A DNA stretch of 64,000 bases from Burkholderiales bacterium (GTDB lineage Bacteria; Pseudomonadota; Gammaproteobacteria; Burkholderiales; SG8-41): contig JAHCAG010000002.1 of NCBI GenBank assembly GCA_019635015.1, positions 62,001 through 126,000 on the forward strand, in the 5' to 3' direction. The translations under genes and the position numbers were made by a program. The notes under the pieces were generated by a model. That model was not told the DNA's origin. It did no database searches and worked only from the letters and a program-made list of their open reading frames with translations. Below, one piece after another: positions 1 through 8,126 of this stretch; position 1 is the stretch's first letter, and every line of letters starts with the position of its first letter.

Positions 1-179
1 CCGTCATCGACGCCCAGCGGTGTTGCACGCAGCAGGCGCCAGGCGCCGCGCACGAGGATGCGCTTGGCGATCCAGTTCGACAGCCAGGCCGCCACCAGCA
101 GCAGCGACAGCGCAATCAGCGTGTACGCCTGCGGGTAATCGTTGAGGATTGCGGAAAGTTGCTCGAAGCCGTTGATCAC
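1..179 (-). CDS. MscS-like mechanosensitive channel, N-terminal fragment (runs off window)
   Basis: Only the first 59 or so codons are present; the gene continues beyond base 1. The reading frame starts at a GTG (177-179) preceded by AGGAGAACAGACC, a good ribosome binding site. The translation has a short amphipathic N-terminus, one hydrophobic helix (LIALSLLLVAAWLSN), then a basic stretch and RATPLGVDD. This layout resembles the N-terminus of small-conductance mechanosensitive channels of the YbdG/YnaI type, inner-membrane proteins that relieve osmotic pressure. The diagnostic MscS beta domain is outside the window, so the family call is an inference from a short segment. Confidence 0.5.
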   Translation of the reverse strand, partial: MINGFEQLSAILNDYPQAYTLIALSLLLVAAWLSNWIAKRILVRGAWRLLRATPLGVDD

Positions 180-285
180 GGTCTGTTCTCCTCTTGATGA
201 ATTGCAGTCCGTTGTTGCGGACCGGCGAAAAACGCGCGCAAACGCGCCGGCGCGGGGAGCGCCTCCCTATAGGGACAAGCAGACA

Positions 286-308
286 CCGCGGGAGGTTCCC
301 GCGGATTT
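286..308 (+). terminator. Short perfect hairpin, possible terminator
   Basis: CCGCGGGA (286-293) pairs perfectly with TCCCGCGG (297-304) across a 3-base loop and is followed by ATTTT on the plus strand. It lies between two minus-strand genes and its T-run is on the opposite strand to them, so its role as a terminator is doubtful. A structural role in the leader of the upstream channel gene is equally possible. Confidence 0.25.
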
Positions 309-328
309 TCAGCGGATACAGCGGGGAA

Positions 329-1285
329 TTATTTTTGCGAACCGCGGATAAAAGCGTCGAGCACGCCGCACCAGCCCAGCGCCAGGTTGTTGCGGTTATA
401 GCCGCCACCGCCGAAACCCATGATGCGTCCGCCGCACATCTCATTGGCCAGCACACACAGCCGTTGCGCGGCATGGGCATGCGCGCCGGGCGTGTACTGC
501 AGGTGCGCCAGCGGATCACCGGCAATGCTGTCGGCGCCCGCCTGCAGCAGGATGAACTCCGGTCTGTGCGCGCGCAGGTGTTCCTCGACACGCTCCCAAG
601 CCTTCATGAACTGCGCATCGGTCGAGCCCGGCTGCATCGGGATGTTGAGTTTCAGCCCAGCGCCGGCGCCCTTGCCGCGCTCTGTCTCCGCCCCGGTGCC
701 GGGATAGAGGTAACGCCCGTCCTCGTGGATGTCGGCATAGATGAAATCGGGATCGGATTCGTAGGGGTAATACAGGCCATCACCGTGGTGCACGTCGATA
801 TCGACATAGGCCACACGCTTGACGCCGTACTGCAAACGCAGCGTGTCGATCACCACACCGCAGTCGTTGAACACGCAGAAACCCGCGGCGCGCTCGCGCG
901 CCGCATGGTGCAGGCCGCCGATCGGCTGGAAGCTGCGCAGGATTTCGCCCGCCATGATGCGGTGCAGGCCGTCGAGCGCCGCGCCGACCACGTGGGCCGA
1001 GGCCTCGTAGACCCCGGAGAAAGCCGGCGTATCGCCGTGATCGATCAGGCCGTAACCCTGCTCCGACAATTCATGCACCCGGGCGACATGGGCCTCGTCG
1101 TGGAAACGGCTGATTTCCTCGACCGTGGCCGCGCGTGACCCACAGACCTCGGCCGACTTGTCGAGTTTTTGCCCTCTCGCCTCGTTCCAGAACGCATCCT
1201 GCCGGTCCGGACCCCAGGGATGCCCGTCGGGAAAACCGTAACTGCCCAGGTCCTCGTCGACATACAGCGCCACTTCCGTTTTCAT
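329..1285 (-). CDS. Histone deacetylase family protein (AcuC/AphA-like deacetylase)
   Basis: 318 aa, starting at the ATG at 1283-1285 behind CAGGAGGCGGC; a longer upstream frame exists but runs into a repeat and lacks a ribosome binding site. Family features are clear: a His pair (126-127), GFCVFND (135-141), the zinc-ligand segment DIDVHHGDG (162-170), AGADSIAGD with the third ligand Asp about 252, and the glycine-rich GGGGYN near 292. Bacterial relatives are cytoplasmic zinc hydrolases acting on acetyl-lysine, acetylpolyamines or acetoin-related substrates; the substrate here cannot be told. The gene is followed by a truncated channel gene and preceded by a CCACAGAGG-type repeat. Confidence 0.85.
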   Translation of the reverse strand: MKTEVALYVDEDLGSYGFPDGHPWGPDRQDAFWNEARGQKLDKSAEVCGSRAATVEEISRFHDEAHVARVHELSEQGYGLIDHGDTPAFSGVYEASAHVVGAALDGLHRIMAGEILRSFQPIGGLHHAARERAAGFCVFNDCGVVIDTLRLQYGVKRVAYVDIDVHHGDGLYYPYESDPDFIYADIHEDGRYLYPGTGAETERGKGAGAGLKLNIPMQPGSTDAQFMKAWERVEEHLRAHRPEFILLQAGADSIAGDPLAHLQYTPGAHAHAAQRLCVLANEMCGGRIMGFGGGGYNRNNLALGWCGVLDAFIRGSQK

Positions 1286-1310
1286 GCCGCCTCCTGAAAA
1301 GCGAAAAACC

Positions 1311-1438
1311 TGAAACCTTTTAGCCACAGAGGGCACAGAGAACTTCAAATCAAAAACCGAAACCTCCTGCGACAAGGTCTCGATGACGGGTTTTCTCTGT
1401 GTCCTCTGTGTCCTCTGTGGCTGCTTTTGACTTTGACT
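1311..1438. repeat. CCACAGAGG-type inverted-repeat element, copy 1
   Basis: The left end reads CCTTTTAGCCACAGAGG then GCACAGAGAA. The right end reads TCTCTGTGTCCTCTGTG then TCCTCTGTGGCTGC, ending in TTTTGACTTT. The two ends are imperfect inverted repeats (GCCACAGAGGRCACAGAGA) around a core of about 50 bases. A second copy with nearly identical ends but a different core is at 36,640-36,800. The right end here abuts the stop codon of the radical SAM gene (1439-1441). It carries no reading frame and looks like a small non-coding repeat. Confidence 0.7.
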
Positions 1439-2542
1439 TTAAAACAAATCCCCCTGCTTCATAACCCCCGGCACCCGGAACTGCGTGGTGTCACGCCGCA
1501 TGCCTTCGCCGCGCCGCGCCTGGTTGAGGCCGGCCTTTTTGCAGGCCACATCGAAACGCTGTGCCAGCAGTTTGGCGAATTCGCCGCTGCCGCGCATGCG
1601 GCTGCCGAATTCCGGATCGTTGTCGCGCCCGCCGCGCAGCGCCTGCACGCGGCTCATGACATGCGCGGCCTTCAGCGGGTAGTGGCGCTCCAGCCAGTCG
1701 CGAAACAGCGTCTTCACTTCGTAGGGCAGGCGCATCAGGATGTACGCGCAGCGCTGCGCGCCGTGTGCCGCCGCCGCGGCGACCAGCGCCTCGATCTCGT
1801 GGTCGTTGAGGAAGGGCACCACCGGCGCCACCATCACGCCGGCCGGAATGCCGGCGTCCGCCAGCGCACGCACGGCCTGCAGCCGCCGCGTGGGCGCCGT
1901 GCAGCGCGGCTCCATGCGCCGCGCCAACTCGTGGTCCAGCGTGGTCACCGACACGAACACCTCCGCCAGGCCCCTCTTCGCCATCGGCGCGAGGATGTCG
2001 ATGTCGCGCTCGACCAGCGCATTCTTGGTGACGATGCCCACCGGCTGGTTGAACTCGGCGCAGACCTCGAGGATGCCGCGGGTGATGCGCCTGTCGCGCT
2101 CCGCCGGCTGGTAGGGGTCGGTGTTGGCGCCGAGCGCGATCAGCTCGCAGCGGTAGCCCGGCTTCGACAGCTCCCGGCGCAGCAGCTCCGGCGCATTGAC
2201 CTTGGCAAAAATCCGCGTCTCGAAATCGATGCCCGGCGACAGGTTGCGGTAGGCATGGCTGGGCCGCGCATAACAGTAGATGCAGCCGTGTTCGCAGCCC
2301 TGGTAGGGGTTGAGCGACTGCGAAAAAGGGATATCCGGCGAATCGTTGCGCGCGATGATCGATTTCGCGCGCTCGTCGGTGACCACGGTCTTCAGCGCGC
2401 GTTCTTCCTCCTGTGCCACAGATTCCCAGCCGTCGTCGAAGGCTTCGCGCTCGACGTTCTCGAAACGCCCCTCGGGATTGACTCCCGCACCGCGGCCCTT
2501 GCGCGGGTCGGCGTGTTTCCCCGACAGCGTGCGCAAGGCCAT
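1439..2542 (-). CDS. PA0069-family radical SAM protein
   Basis: 367 aa, normal length for the PA0069/Rv2578c branch of radical SAM enzymes related to spore photoproduct lyase. The iron-sulfur motif CxxxCxxC is C83-C87-C90 (CEHGCIYC), set in the typical context NPYQGC. Downstream are PFLNDHE and the family C-terminal half. Radical SAM proteins use a 4Fe-4S cluster to cleave S-adenosylmethionine; the substrate of this branch is not known to me. The ATG lies two bases after the stop of the upstream thioesterase gene, so the two are probably translationally coupled. Confidence 0.85.
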   Translation of the reverse strand: MALRTLSGKHADPRKGRGAGVNPEGRFENVEREAFDDGWESVAQEEERALKTVVTDERAKSIIARNDSPDIPFSQSLNPYQGCEHGCIYCYARPSHAYRNLSPGIDFETRIFAKVNAPELLRRELSKPGYRCELIALGANTDPYQPAERDRRITRGILEVCAEFNQPVGIVTKNALVERDIDILAPMAKRGLAEVFVSVTTLDHELARRMEPRCTAPTRRLQAVRALADAGIPAGVMVAPVVPFLNDHEIEALVAAAAAHGAQRCAYILMRLPYEVKTLFRDWLERHYPLKAAHVMSRVQALRGGRDNDPEFGSRMRGSGEFAKLLAQRFDVACKKAGLNQARRGEGMRRDTTQFRVPGVMKQGDLF

Positions 2543-2544
2543 GA

Positions 2545-3522
2545 TTACTCCGCGCGGCAGGCGTGGGTGGTCATCAGCTCGAAGACCTTGCGCCGCCCGC
2601 CGTCACGACCTTTGCCGGTGACCTCCGTGCGCACCACCGCGACCAGTCGGCCGTGGTGCACCACCTTCGATCGGATGCGCAGCGAGCGGCCTTCGCCGGG
2701 ACTGATGTACCAGGCCGACAGCGCGGTCAGCTGCCAGTGCGGCGTCAGCGCCGCCACCGCATTGTCTGCGGCGAGCCCGAGCAGGATGCCGCCCTGCACA
2801 TGGCCGACACGGTTGCCGATATGCGGTCCGTTCTTCACCACCGACTGCGCGCCGCCGGCGACATGTTTCGCCTCGACGCTCCAGAAGCGGTCGATGAAGG
2901 CGCCACCTCGCGCCTGCGTCTGCGCCAGCGCGTCTTCCGCGATGGCGATCACTTTTTTCTCGTCGGGCCGCAGCTTGCCGCCGGGAATCTCCGGCGTCGG
3001 ATTCTCGCCGCGGCGGCGATGCGGCACCGGATGCAGCTCGACGCCCTTCGGCGGCTTGAGGATCATGAAGGTGCCGGTGCCCGTGCACACCGGTCCCGCG
3101 GCATTGCCGATCTGCACCGTGCTGACGCCCTGCCGCCCCGCCGCGCCCTCGACAAAACCCAGCATCGCGCCGCGACCGTCAAGCCTTCCGGTGCGCGGCG
3201 CGCCGGTGAACTGCAGGTTCATGGTCACCGTCGCCAGCCGCGTGTGCGACGGCAGGCCCGCGCGCACCGCCGCTGCCATCACCAGGTCGGCGAGGATCGC
3301 GAAACCCGCCATGCCGAGCTGGCCGTCGGCCTGCGCGCAATGCGGCGCGACATCCACCGACAGCGCGGTGTAGTCAGTGCCGACATGGTCATACGACAGA
3401 TCCAGAAAATTGCCGGCGAAGTGGTAACCGGGTTCGCGGTTGAGCGCGATGCCGCGCATGACCTGCGCGCGTATCGCATCCAGCGCATCAGGCGCTGTTG
3501 CAACAATCAGGGGTTTGTTCAT
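2545..3522 (-). CDS. Double-hotdog acyl-CoA thioesterase-like protein
   Basis: 325 aa with two hotdog-like halves: the first has GMAGFAILADLVMAAAV around residue 90, the second GHVQGGILLGLAADNAV around 240, both resembling the PaaI-type helix that carries the catalytic region. Such proteins hydrolyse acyl-CoA or aryl-CoA thioesters in the cytoplasm. The second half keeps the His-x-Gln-Gly-Gly pattern of active thioesterases, while the first lacks the His, so one half may be structural. It is the first gene of a tight two-gene unit with the radical SAM gene. The substrate cannot be predicted. Confidence 0.7.
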   Translation of the reverse strand: MNKPLIVATAPDALDAIRAQVMRGIALNREPGYHFAGNFLDLSYDHVGTDYTALSVDVAPHCAQADGQLGMAGFAILADLVMAAAVRAGLPSHTRLATVTMNLQFTGAPRTGRLDGRGAMLGFVEGAAGRQGVSTVQIGNAAGPVCTGTGTFMILKPPKGVELHPVPHRRRGENPTPEIPGGKLRPDEKKVIAIAEDALAQTQARGGAFIDRFWSVEAKHVAGGAQSVVKNGPHIGNRVGHVQGGILLGLAADNAVAALTPHWQLTALSAWYISPGEGRSLRIRSKVVHHGRLVAVVRTEVTGKGRDGGRRKVFELMTTHACRAE

Positions 3523-3580
3523 CGCCCGATTGTAACAAGCGGGAATGGCGCGGCCGACCGGGCCTGCCTGCCGTGAAACA

Positions 3581-3610
3581 TTATAAGTATTTGATTTTAT
3601 TTACTTTTTT
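3581..3610 (-). repeat. AT-rich ~30-bp motif, copy A
   Basis: On the minus strand this reads AAAAAAGTAAATAAAATCAA then ATACTTATAA; it overlaps the last codons and TAA stop of the tannase gene (stop at 3601-3603). It shares AATAAAATCAAATACTTA with copies at 13,821 and 54,721 and is strikingly AT-rich in a GC-rich setting. It reads in the direction of the gene it ends. Confidence 0.65.
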
Positions 3611-5142
3611 GTCGGCATAGCGCAGGAATAATTTTCCGCAAGTTTTGTATCCCCCGTCCCGATGTAGCGCGCAACCTGCGGATAGGCGCACAAGGCGCGC
3701 GTGCTTTCGATCTGGCCACCGGACATGCGCCAGGCGATGATGCGCGAGGGCTGCTGTCCCTTCTCGACCCAGGCCGTGATTTCGCCCATGCGGTCGAAGT
3801 GGTCGGCGCCGGGGCCGCCGCGGCAGTGCAGAACACCCGGCAGCATGAACAGCGTCATCGCCCCTTCGGCGGCCGGTCCGACCGTGGCGCGCACGTTCTC
3901 GTAATAAATGATGCTGCCCTCGGCGGGCACCTGCGGATCCGACCAGCCATGCCACATCAGCAGCTTGCCGCCGCGGGCAAAAAACGGCCTCAGATCGTAG
4001 TTGTCGGAAGCCAGCAGCCCCCTGTCCATGCGCGCCGCAAGCTCGATGTCGTCGGGAATGCTTTCCAGGCTGAACTGCGCGCTTCTGTCCTTGAGGTGGA
4101 AATTGCGCACGCGGGCCAGCGGATTCGCCAGCGGTTTCGGACTGGCCAGCGTCGCCCATTGCAGCTCGCTGCCCGGACGCAGATGGGCACCCAGCAGCAC
4201 CTTGCCGCTGGCCGGATCACGAAAGGGCGAAGTCAGCGTCCTGGCCGAATCGACCTGTGCCGCAGTCAGGCAGTTTGCGTTGTCCCCGCCCTTGCACAGC
4301 AGTGAAGCGTAGTCGAAGCGGCACTCACGGGGATTCTCGATGATGCCATCGACAACGCCGTCGAGCCCGTCGCAGGCTTTCATCACCGCGCTGTGGATCA
4401 TCGGGTACTTGCTCGCCGGTATCCGGTGGTCCGGCGTGCGGTTCACAGTCAGGTTGATGCCGATGCGCCCTGCATCCAGCCGCGCCTGGTTCCACGACGG
4501 CGCACCCGCAACGATGCCGTCAAAGTCCCCCGGATAGCGTTGCGCGCTGGTCAGGCCGTGGCGTCCGCCGCCTGAACAGGCGTTGTAATACGAACGGGCC
4601 GGCGGCTTGCCGTAATGCGCGGCGACCACCGCCTTCGCCGCCTTCGCCATCTCGTGCGTCGAGCGATAGGCAAAATCCAGCAGCTTGTCCATGTTCCCCG
4701 GCATGAAATCGGCGCTGGCGCCGACATGCCCGGTGTCCGTGCCGGTGGTGGCATAACCGTCGGTGAGCGCCGGCGCCATCAGCGCGTAGGGGATGTAGCC
4801 TGCAAGGCCGCCGTCGCCGACCGCCTGCAATCTGCCGTTCCAGCCCTTGGCCGGGAGCCAGACCTCGATGCGTATGTCCGAGCCGGGACCGGGCTTTGCC
4901 GAAATCACCACGCGGCAGAAAGCGGGCAGTTTCGCCAGGACATTTCGCACCTGCGCCTCGGTGCCCCTGGGCACCTCCTTGACCGACAGCCCCCCTGCCG
5001 CCACTGCCTGCACCGCCAGCACGCTGGCGCCAGCCAGCGACAGCCTTTGCAGTCCTTCGCATTGTTGCGCGGCTGCGGCGCCCCCGGAACCCAGAGCCGT
5101 GACTGCAAACGCGAGCACGGCAACGATGACGCTATGACTCAT
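3601..5142 (-). CDS. Tannase/feruloyl esterase family protein, exported
   Basis: 513 aa from the ATG at 5140-5142, chosen because it sits behind an AGGGGGGTGTC Shine-Dalgarno and begins a Sec signal peptide (hydrophobic VIVAVLAFAVTAL, cleavage near AAAAQQ). The CS-D-HC motif of this family is complete: C189-S190 in ACSGGGRHG, D402 in GWSDPQVPA, and H439-C440 in GVLHCRGG, so Ser190, Asp402 and His439 form the catalytic triad braced by a disulfide. Family members hydrolyse gallate or ferulate esters in the periplasm or outside the cell. The last codons coincide with an AT-rich repeat. The gene appears monocistronic. Confidence 0.88.
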   Translation of the reverse strand: MSHSVIVAVLAFAVTALGSGGAAAAQQCEGLQRLSLAGASVLAVQAVAAGGLSVKEVPRGTEAQVRNVLAKLPAFCRVVISAKPGPGSDIRIEVWLPAKGWNGRLQAVGDGGLAGYIPYALMAPALTDGYATTGTDTGHVGASADFMPGNMDKLLDFAYRSTHEMAKAAKAVVAAHYGKPPARSYYNACSGGGRHGLTSAQRYPGDFDGIVAGAPSWNQARLDAGRIGINLTVNRTPDHRIPASKYPMIHSAVMKACDGLDGVVDGIIENPRECRFDYASLLCKGGDNANCLTAAQVDSARTLTSPFRDPASGKVLLGAHLRPGSELQWATLASPKPLANPLARVRNFHLKDRSAQFSLESIPDDIELAARMDRGLLASDNYDLRPFFARGGKLLMWHGWSDPQVPAEGSIIYYENVRATVGPAAEGAMTLFMLPGVLHCRGGPGADHFDRMGEITAWVEKGQQPSRIIAWRMSGGQIESTRALCAYPQVARYIGTGDTKLAENYSCAMPTKK

Positions 5143-5221
5143 GACACCCCCCTGTATTGCCCCGGCCTGCTGAACTTCGATTAATTGTTGTAATCCTGCG
5201 TCGCGATTATTGCACAAGGTT

Positions 5222-6121
5222 TCAGCACTTCTGTGGGTCATGCTGCTCCAGCACCCGCCCCACCGCATCCAGCGCCGCCTGCGGCGCACCGCCCTGCGCC
5301 CGCGCCAGTTCCAGCGCAATCGCATTCAGCGCGCGGTACGCCGCCGCGATCTGCGGATCGATATTCTTCAGCGCAGCCAGCTGCCGCTGCACCACGTCCG
5401 CATCACCGCGCGCCACCGGCCCGGTCAGCGCGCGCACGGTGTCCAGCGAGAACACGTTGTCGAGCGTCTCGCGCACCAGCGGTTCCATCATCTGCTGCGC
5501 GGTTGCGCGATCGAGTCCGGCTTTTTCGTACAGCTGCAGTCCCGCCTCCATCAGCGCAACAAGGTCATTGCAGACCAGCACGCTCGCCGCGTGGTACAGC
5601 GTCTTGCCGGCGGGATCGATCGTCGCGACCTGCGCGCCGAGGCCTTCGAACAGCGGTTTCAATACTGCAATGGCTGCCGCATCCCCTTCGGCCGTGCACC
5701 AGGTTCCGGCAAAGGAATTCACGGCGTCCGCCGGATCGGCAAAACTTTTCAGCGGATGCACGCTGGCGATGCGCGCGCCCGCAGCCGCCAGCGGTGCCAG
5801 CAGCGACGAAGGCTGCGAACCGCTGCAATGGAACACGATGTCGCCGGCACGGATCGCATCGCTCGCGGCCAGCGCTGCCGCCACCGGCGCAATCGCCGCA
5901 TCCGGCGGCGTCAGCAGCCACAACGCAGCGGGCCGCATCTCTGGCAGCCGGCGCACCGCGCGGCCGCTGCCGATGAAGGCCACTGCCGCTTCCGCTGTGG
6001 CGAATTCGGCGCTCAGCACGTCCTGCAGCACGCAGGCGCCGCCGCGCGCCAGCAGCGCAGCCAGCGTGCGGCCGGCGCGTCCGGGGCCGATCAGGTTCAG
6101 CGTCAGCGGCGTCGCGGTCAT
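5222..6121 (-). CDS. Rossmann-fold and DUF2520 domain protein
   Basis: 299 aa. The N-terminus has a dinucleotide-binding glycine motif (LIGPGRAGRTLA, residues 10-21), followed by HCSGSQ and SVHPLKSF, both typical of the Rossmann-like plus DUF2520 family. The C-terminal helical half (TLYHAASVLVCNDLVAL onward) is DUF2520. The fold resembles 6-phosphogluconate and ketopantoate reductases, so an NAD(P)-linked reductase is plausible, but no reaction is established. The start codon lacks a strong ribosome binding site. It is a stand-alone gene, diverging from the HDOD gene. Confidence 0.8.
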   Translation of the reverse strand: MTATPLTLNLIGPGRAGRTLAALLARGGACVLQDVLSAEFATAEAAVAFIGSGRAVRRLPEMRPAALWLLTPPDAAIAPVAAALAASDAIRAGDIVFHCSGSQPSSLLAPLAAAGARIASVHPLKSFADPADAVNSFAGTWCTAEGDAAAIAVLKPLFEGLGAQVATIDPAGKTLYHAASVLVCNDLVALMEAGLQLYEKAGLDRATAQQMMEPLVRETLDNVFSLDTVRALTGPVARGDADVVQRQLAALKNIDPQIAAAYRALNAIALELARAQGGAPQAALDAVGRVLEQHDPQKC

Positions 6122-6222
6122 GGCGGCATGGTAACGCAGCCATCCCGCGCCTCAAGTCCGGCGCGGGATCTGCCGTTAACCCGTGGGCAAAGCGCCGTTC
6201 TCATTCATCCAGGAACACAACC

Positions 6223-7074
6223 ATGGACACCGCAGTCATCGACCGCGAAGCCGAATCCATCGCCAAATCGGTGGGCATCCCGCCCTGCCCGGCGATCCTC
6301 ACCGGACTGGTCGCACAGATGCGCTCCGACGATCCGGATTTCCCCAAAATCGCCAAACTGATCGGTACCGACGTCGCGCTTGCCGCGACCATGCTGAAAA
6401 CGGTCAACTCGCCGTTCTACGGCCTGCCGCAGAAAATCAGCTCGATCCAGCAGGCGCTGGCGCTGCTCGGCCTGCGCAACGTCTCGCATCTGGTCACGCG
6501 GCTGCTGCTGCAGCAGGCCTTCCCGGTCGGCGACGGCGAGGCGATGGAGCGTTACTGGGAATCGTCGTCGGCCATCGCCGCCCTGCTCGCCTTCCTTGCC
6601 CGCAAGACCCGCAAACTCGACCGCGACGACGCCTACACCTACGGGCTGTTCCGCGACTGCGGCATCCCGGTGATGATGATGAACTTCACCGACCACCCGG
6701 AAATGCTCGATGCCGCGCACAACGATCCCGCGCGCCTGCTCTCCGAAATCGAGAACGAACAACTGGGTGTCGATCACGCCGGCGTCGGTGCCGAACTCGC
6801 CGAATCCTGGCACCTGTCAGCCGCCACCTGCGCCGCGATCCGCCATCACCACAACTACGCGGTGCTCGGCGGCAGCGACACGGTGCCGCTGCAAAGCCTG
6901 CTGATGATCGCACTGGGCGTACTCGCCGAACGGCTCTACCGCGACCACTGCGGCGACAAACCCGGCGTGGAATGGCAACGCGCCGGCGCCGCTGCGCTGG
7001 CAGCAGTCGGCCTCAACGCTGAAGAATTTGCGGAACTGGCGAAGGAGACCGACGAAGTACTCGCCGCGAAATAA
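6223..7074 (+). CDS. HDOD domain signalling protein
   Basis: 283 aa, nearly all one HDOD domain: PPCPAILTGL at the start, then TMLKTVNSPFYG and SIQQALALLGLRNV, the signature of HDOD (a catalytically relaxed relative of HD phosphohydrolases). An HHHNY-type segment (IRHHHNYAVLGG) follows near residue 208. HDOD proteins act in cytoplasmic regulatory circuits, often linked to second messengers or two-component systems. No other signalling domain is fused here and no partner gene is adjacent, so the pathway is unknown. Confidence 0.85.
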   Translation: MDTAVIDREAESIAKSVGIPPCPAILTGLVAQMRSDDPDFPKIAKLIGTDVALAATMLKTVNSPFYGLPQKISSIQQALALLGLRNVSHLVTRLLLQQAFPVGDGEAMERYWESSSAIAALLAFLARKTRKLDRDDAYTYGLFRDCGIPVMMMNFTDHPEMLDAAHNDPARLLSEIENEQLGVDHAGVGAELAESWHLSAATCAAIRHHHNYAVLGGSDTVPLQSLLMIALGVLAERLYRDHCGDKPGVEWQRAGAAALAAVGLNAEEFAELAKETDEVLAAK

Positions 7075-7083
7075 ACCGGAAGC

Positions 7084-7461
7084 TCAGCCCGGACCGTCTT
7101 CCACCCGCACGCGCCGCGGCGACAGCCGCGCGGCAATCAGCCCGGCAATGAACTGCGGCACCGACACCACGGTCATCGCGATGATTGCCAGCGGCCACAA
7201 CGACAGCGAACCGCCGCCCGCAGCCAGCGCCGTGGCCTGCCCCACGGCCATCGCCAGCGTCCAGCGCCAGGAATTCCGCGGCCAGAACCAGGCCAGCGCA
7301 AACACGATTGCACACATCAGCGGAATGCCGAGGCTGAAATATTCGCCGGCATCCCAGGCCTCGCGGCGCCCGGTTGCCTGTGCGATCGCCAGACACACCG
7401 CGAAGCCGCCGCCCGCGGCCAGCGCATAAGGCAGCCAGCCCGCGTCGCGCGAATTGTTCAC
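7084..7461 (-). CDS. Small inner-membrane protein of unknown function
   Basis: 125 aa with about four hydrophobic helices (residues 12-28, 42-60, 66-82, 87-108) and a short basic C-terminus (ARLSPRRVR). I do not recognise a family. It overlaps the preceding minus-strand gene by four bases (ATGA at 7458-7461), which implies translational coupling with that putative exported protein. Confidence 0.55.
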   Translation of the reverse strand: MNNSRDAGWLPYALAAGGGFAVCLAIAQATGRREAWDAGEYFSLGIPLMCAIVFALAWFWPRNSWRWTLAMAVGQATALAAGGGSLSLWPLAIIAMTVVSVPQFIAGLIAARLSPRRVRVEDGPG

Positions 7462-8123
7462 TTCCAGCGCAGCCCCCCGACCATCAGCCGCGCCGTGCGC
7501 ACCGCCTCATCGAGATCTGTGCGGATGCCCTTCAGCGTGATCGTGAACAGGGCGATGCGCTCCGGCCCGAACACGTTGTAGGTGAAGGAGGTCAGCAGGT
7601 TGGCGTTGTCGTAATAAACCGCCTCGTACACCGTCCCGTGCTGCGGCAGCTCGGCATCACCCGCGCGCGCCATCAGCCAGCCCCCGCGCGTCTCCCCCTG
7701 CTCCACCTTGCGCAGCCGTTCGCGCGCGCCGGCATACTGCTCGGGCGCGAGTTTCCCGGACACGCTCAGCTGGATCATCTCGTTCTGCGCGTTGAAAAAA
7801 CTCGCCATCGCAAAGGAACTGCGCAGCTCGTTGTTGAACACCGACCAGCCGGCCGGCGCCTCGTAGACGAAGAAATCGCGTTCGACGCGGTTGGCGGCGG
7901 AGGGCTGGGAGGCGGGCTTGGCTGCGGCTTGGGTTTCAGTATTGCTTTCCGCAGCGATACCACCAATCGGCAACAACAGCAGAGCCACCAGAGATACTCC
8001 GATACTGCATTGGCGAAGCTCTCGTCCCCTCTGCGAGCGGTACAAAGCAGGTTTTGTCCTGTCGGACAATCCAGGCCGGTGGTTTTCCAGTTTTTCCACG
8101 ATCCGATCCAGTTTACGGGACAA
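7458..8123 (-). CDS. Hypothetical exported protein
   Basis: 221 aa if read from the TTG at 8121-8123, three bases after the PrpD-like gene's stop. A hydrophobic segment IGVSLVALLLLPIGGIAAES at residues 41-60 looks like a Sec signal peptide but would sit behind about 40 residues, so the true start is probably later; a TTG at residue 27 is possible. The mature part (VERDFFVYEAPAGWSVF onward) is soluble and hydrophilic, with no motif I recognise. It lies between the PrpD-like gene and a small membrane protein, all on the same strand. Confidence 0.5.
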   Translation of the reverse strand: MSRKLDRIVEKLENHRPGLSDRTKPALYRSQRGRELRQCSIGVSLVALLLLPIGGIAAESNTETQAAAKPASQPSAANRVERDFFVYEAPAGWSVFNNELRSSFAMASFFNAQNEMIQLSVSGKLAPEQYAGARERLRKVEQGETRGGWLMARAGDAELPQHGTVYEAVYYDNANLLTSFTYNVFGPERIALFTITLKGIRTDLDEAVRTARLMVGGLRWK

Positions 8124-8126
8124 GAC

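Noticed and set aside
1427..3373. 648-codon plus-strand open frame opposite the radical SAM and thioesterase genes
   Set aside because: It is antisense to two well-supported genes. Its translation is Arg/Ala/His-rich low complexity with no domain, an effect of high-GC codon use.
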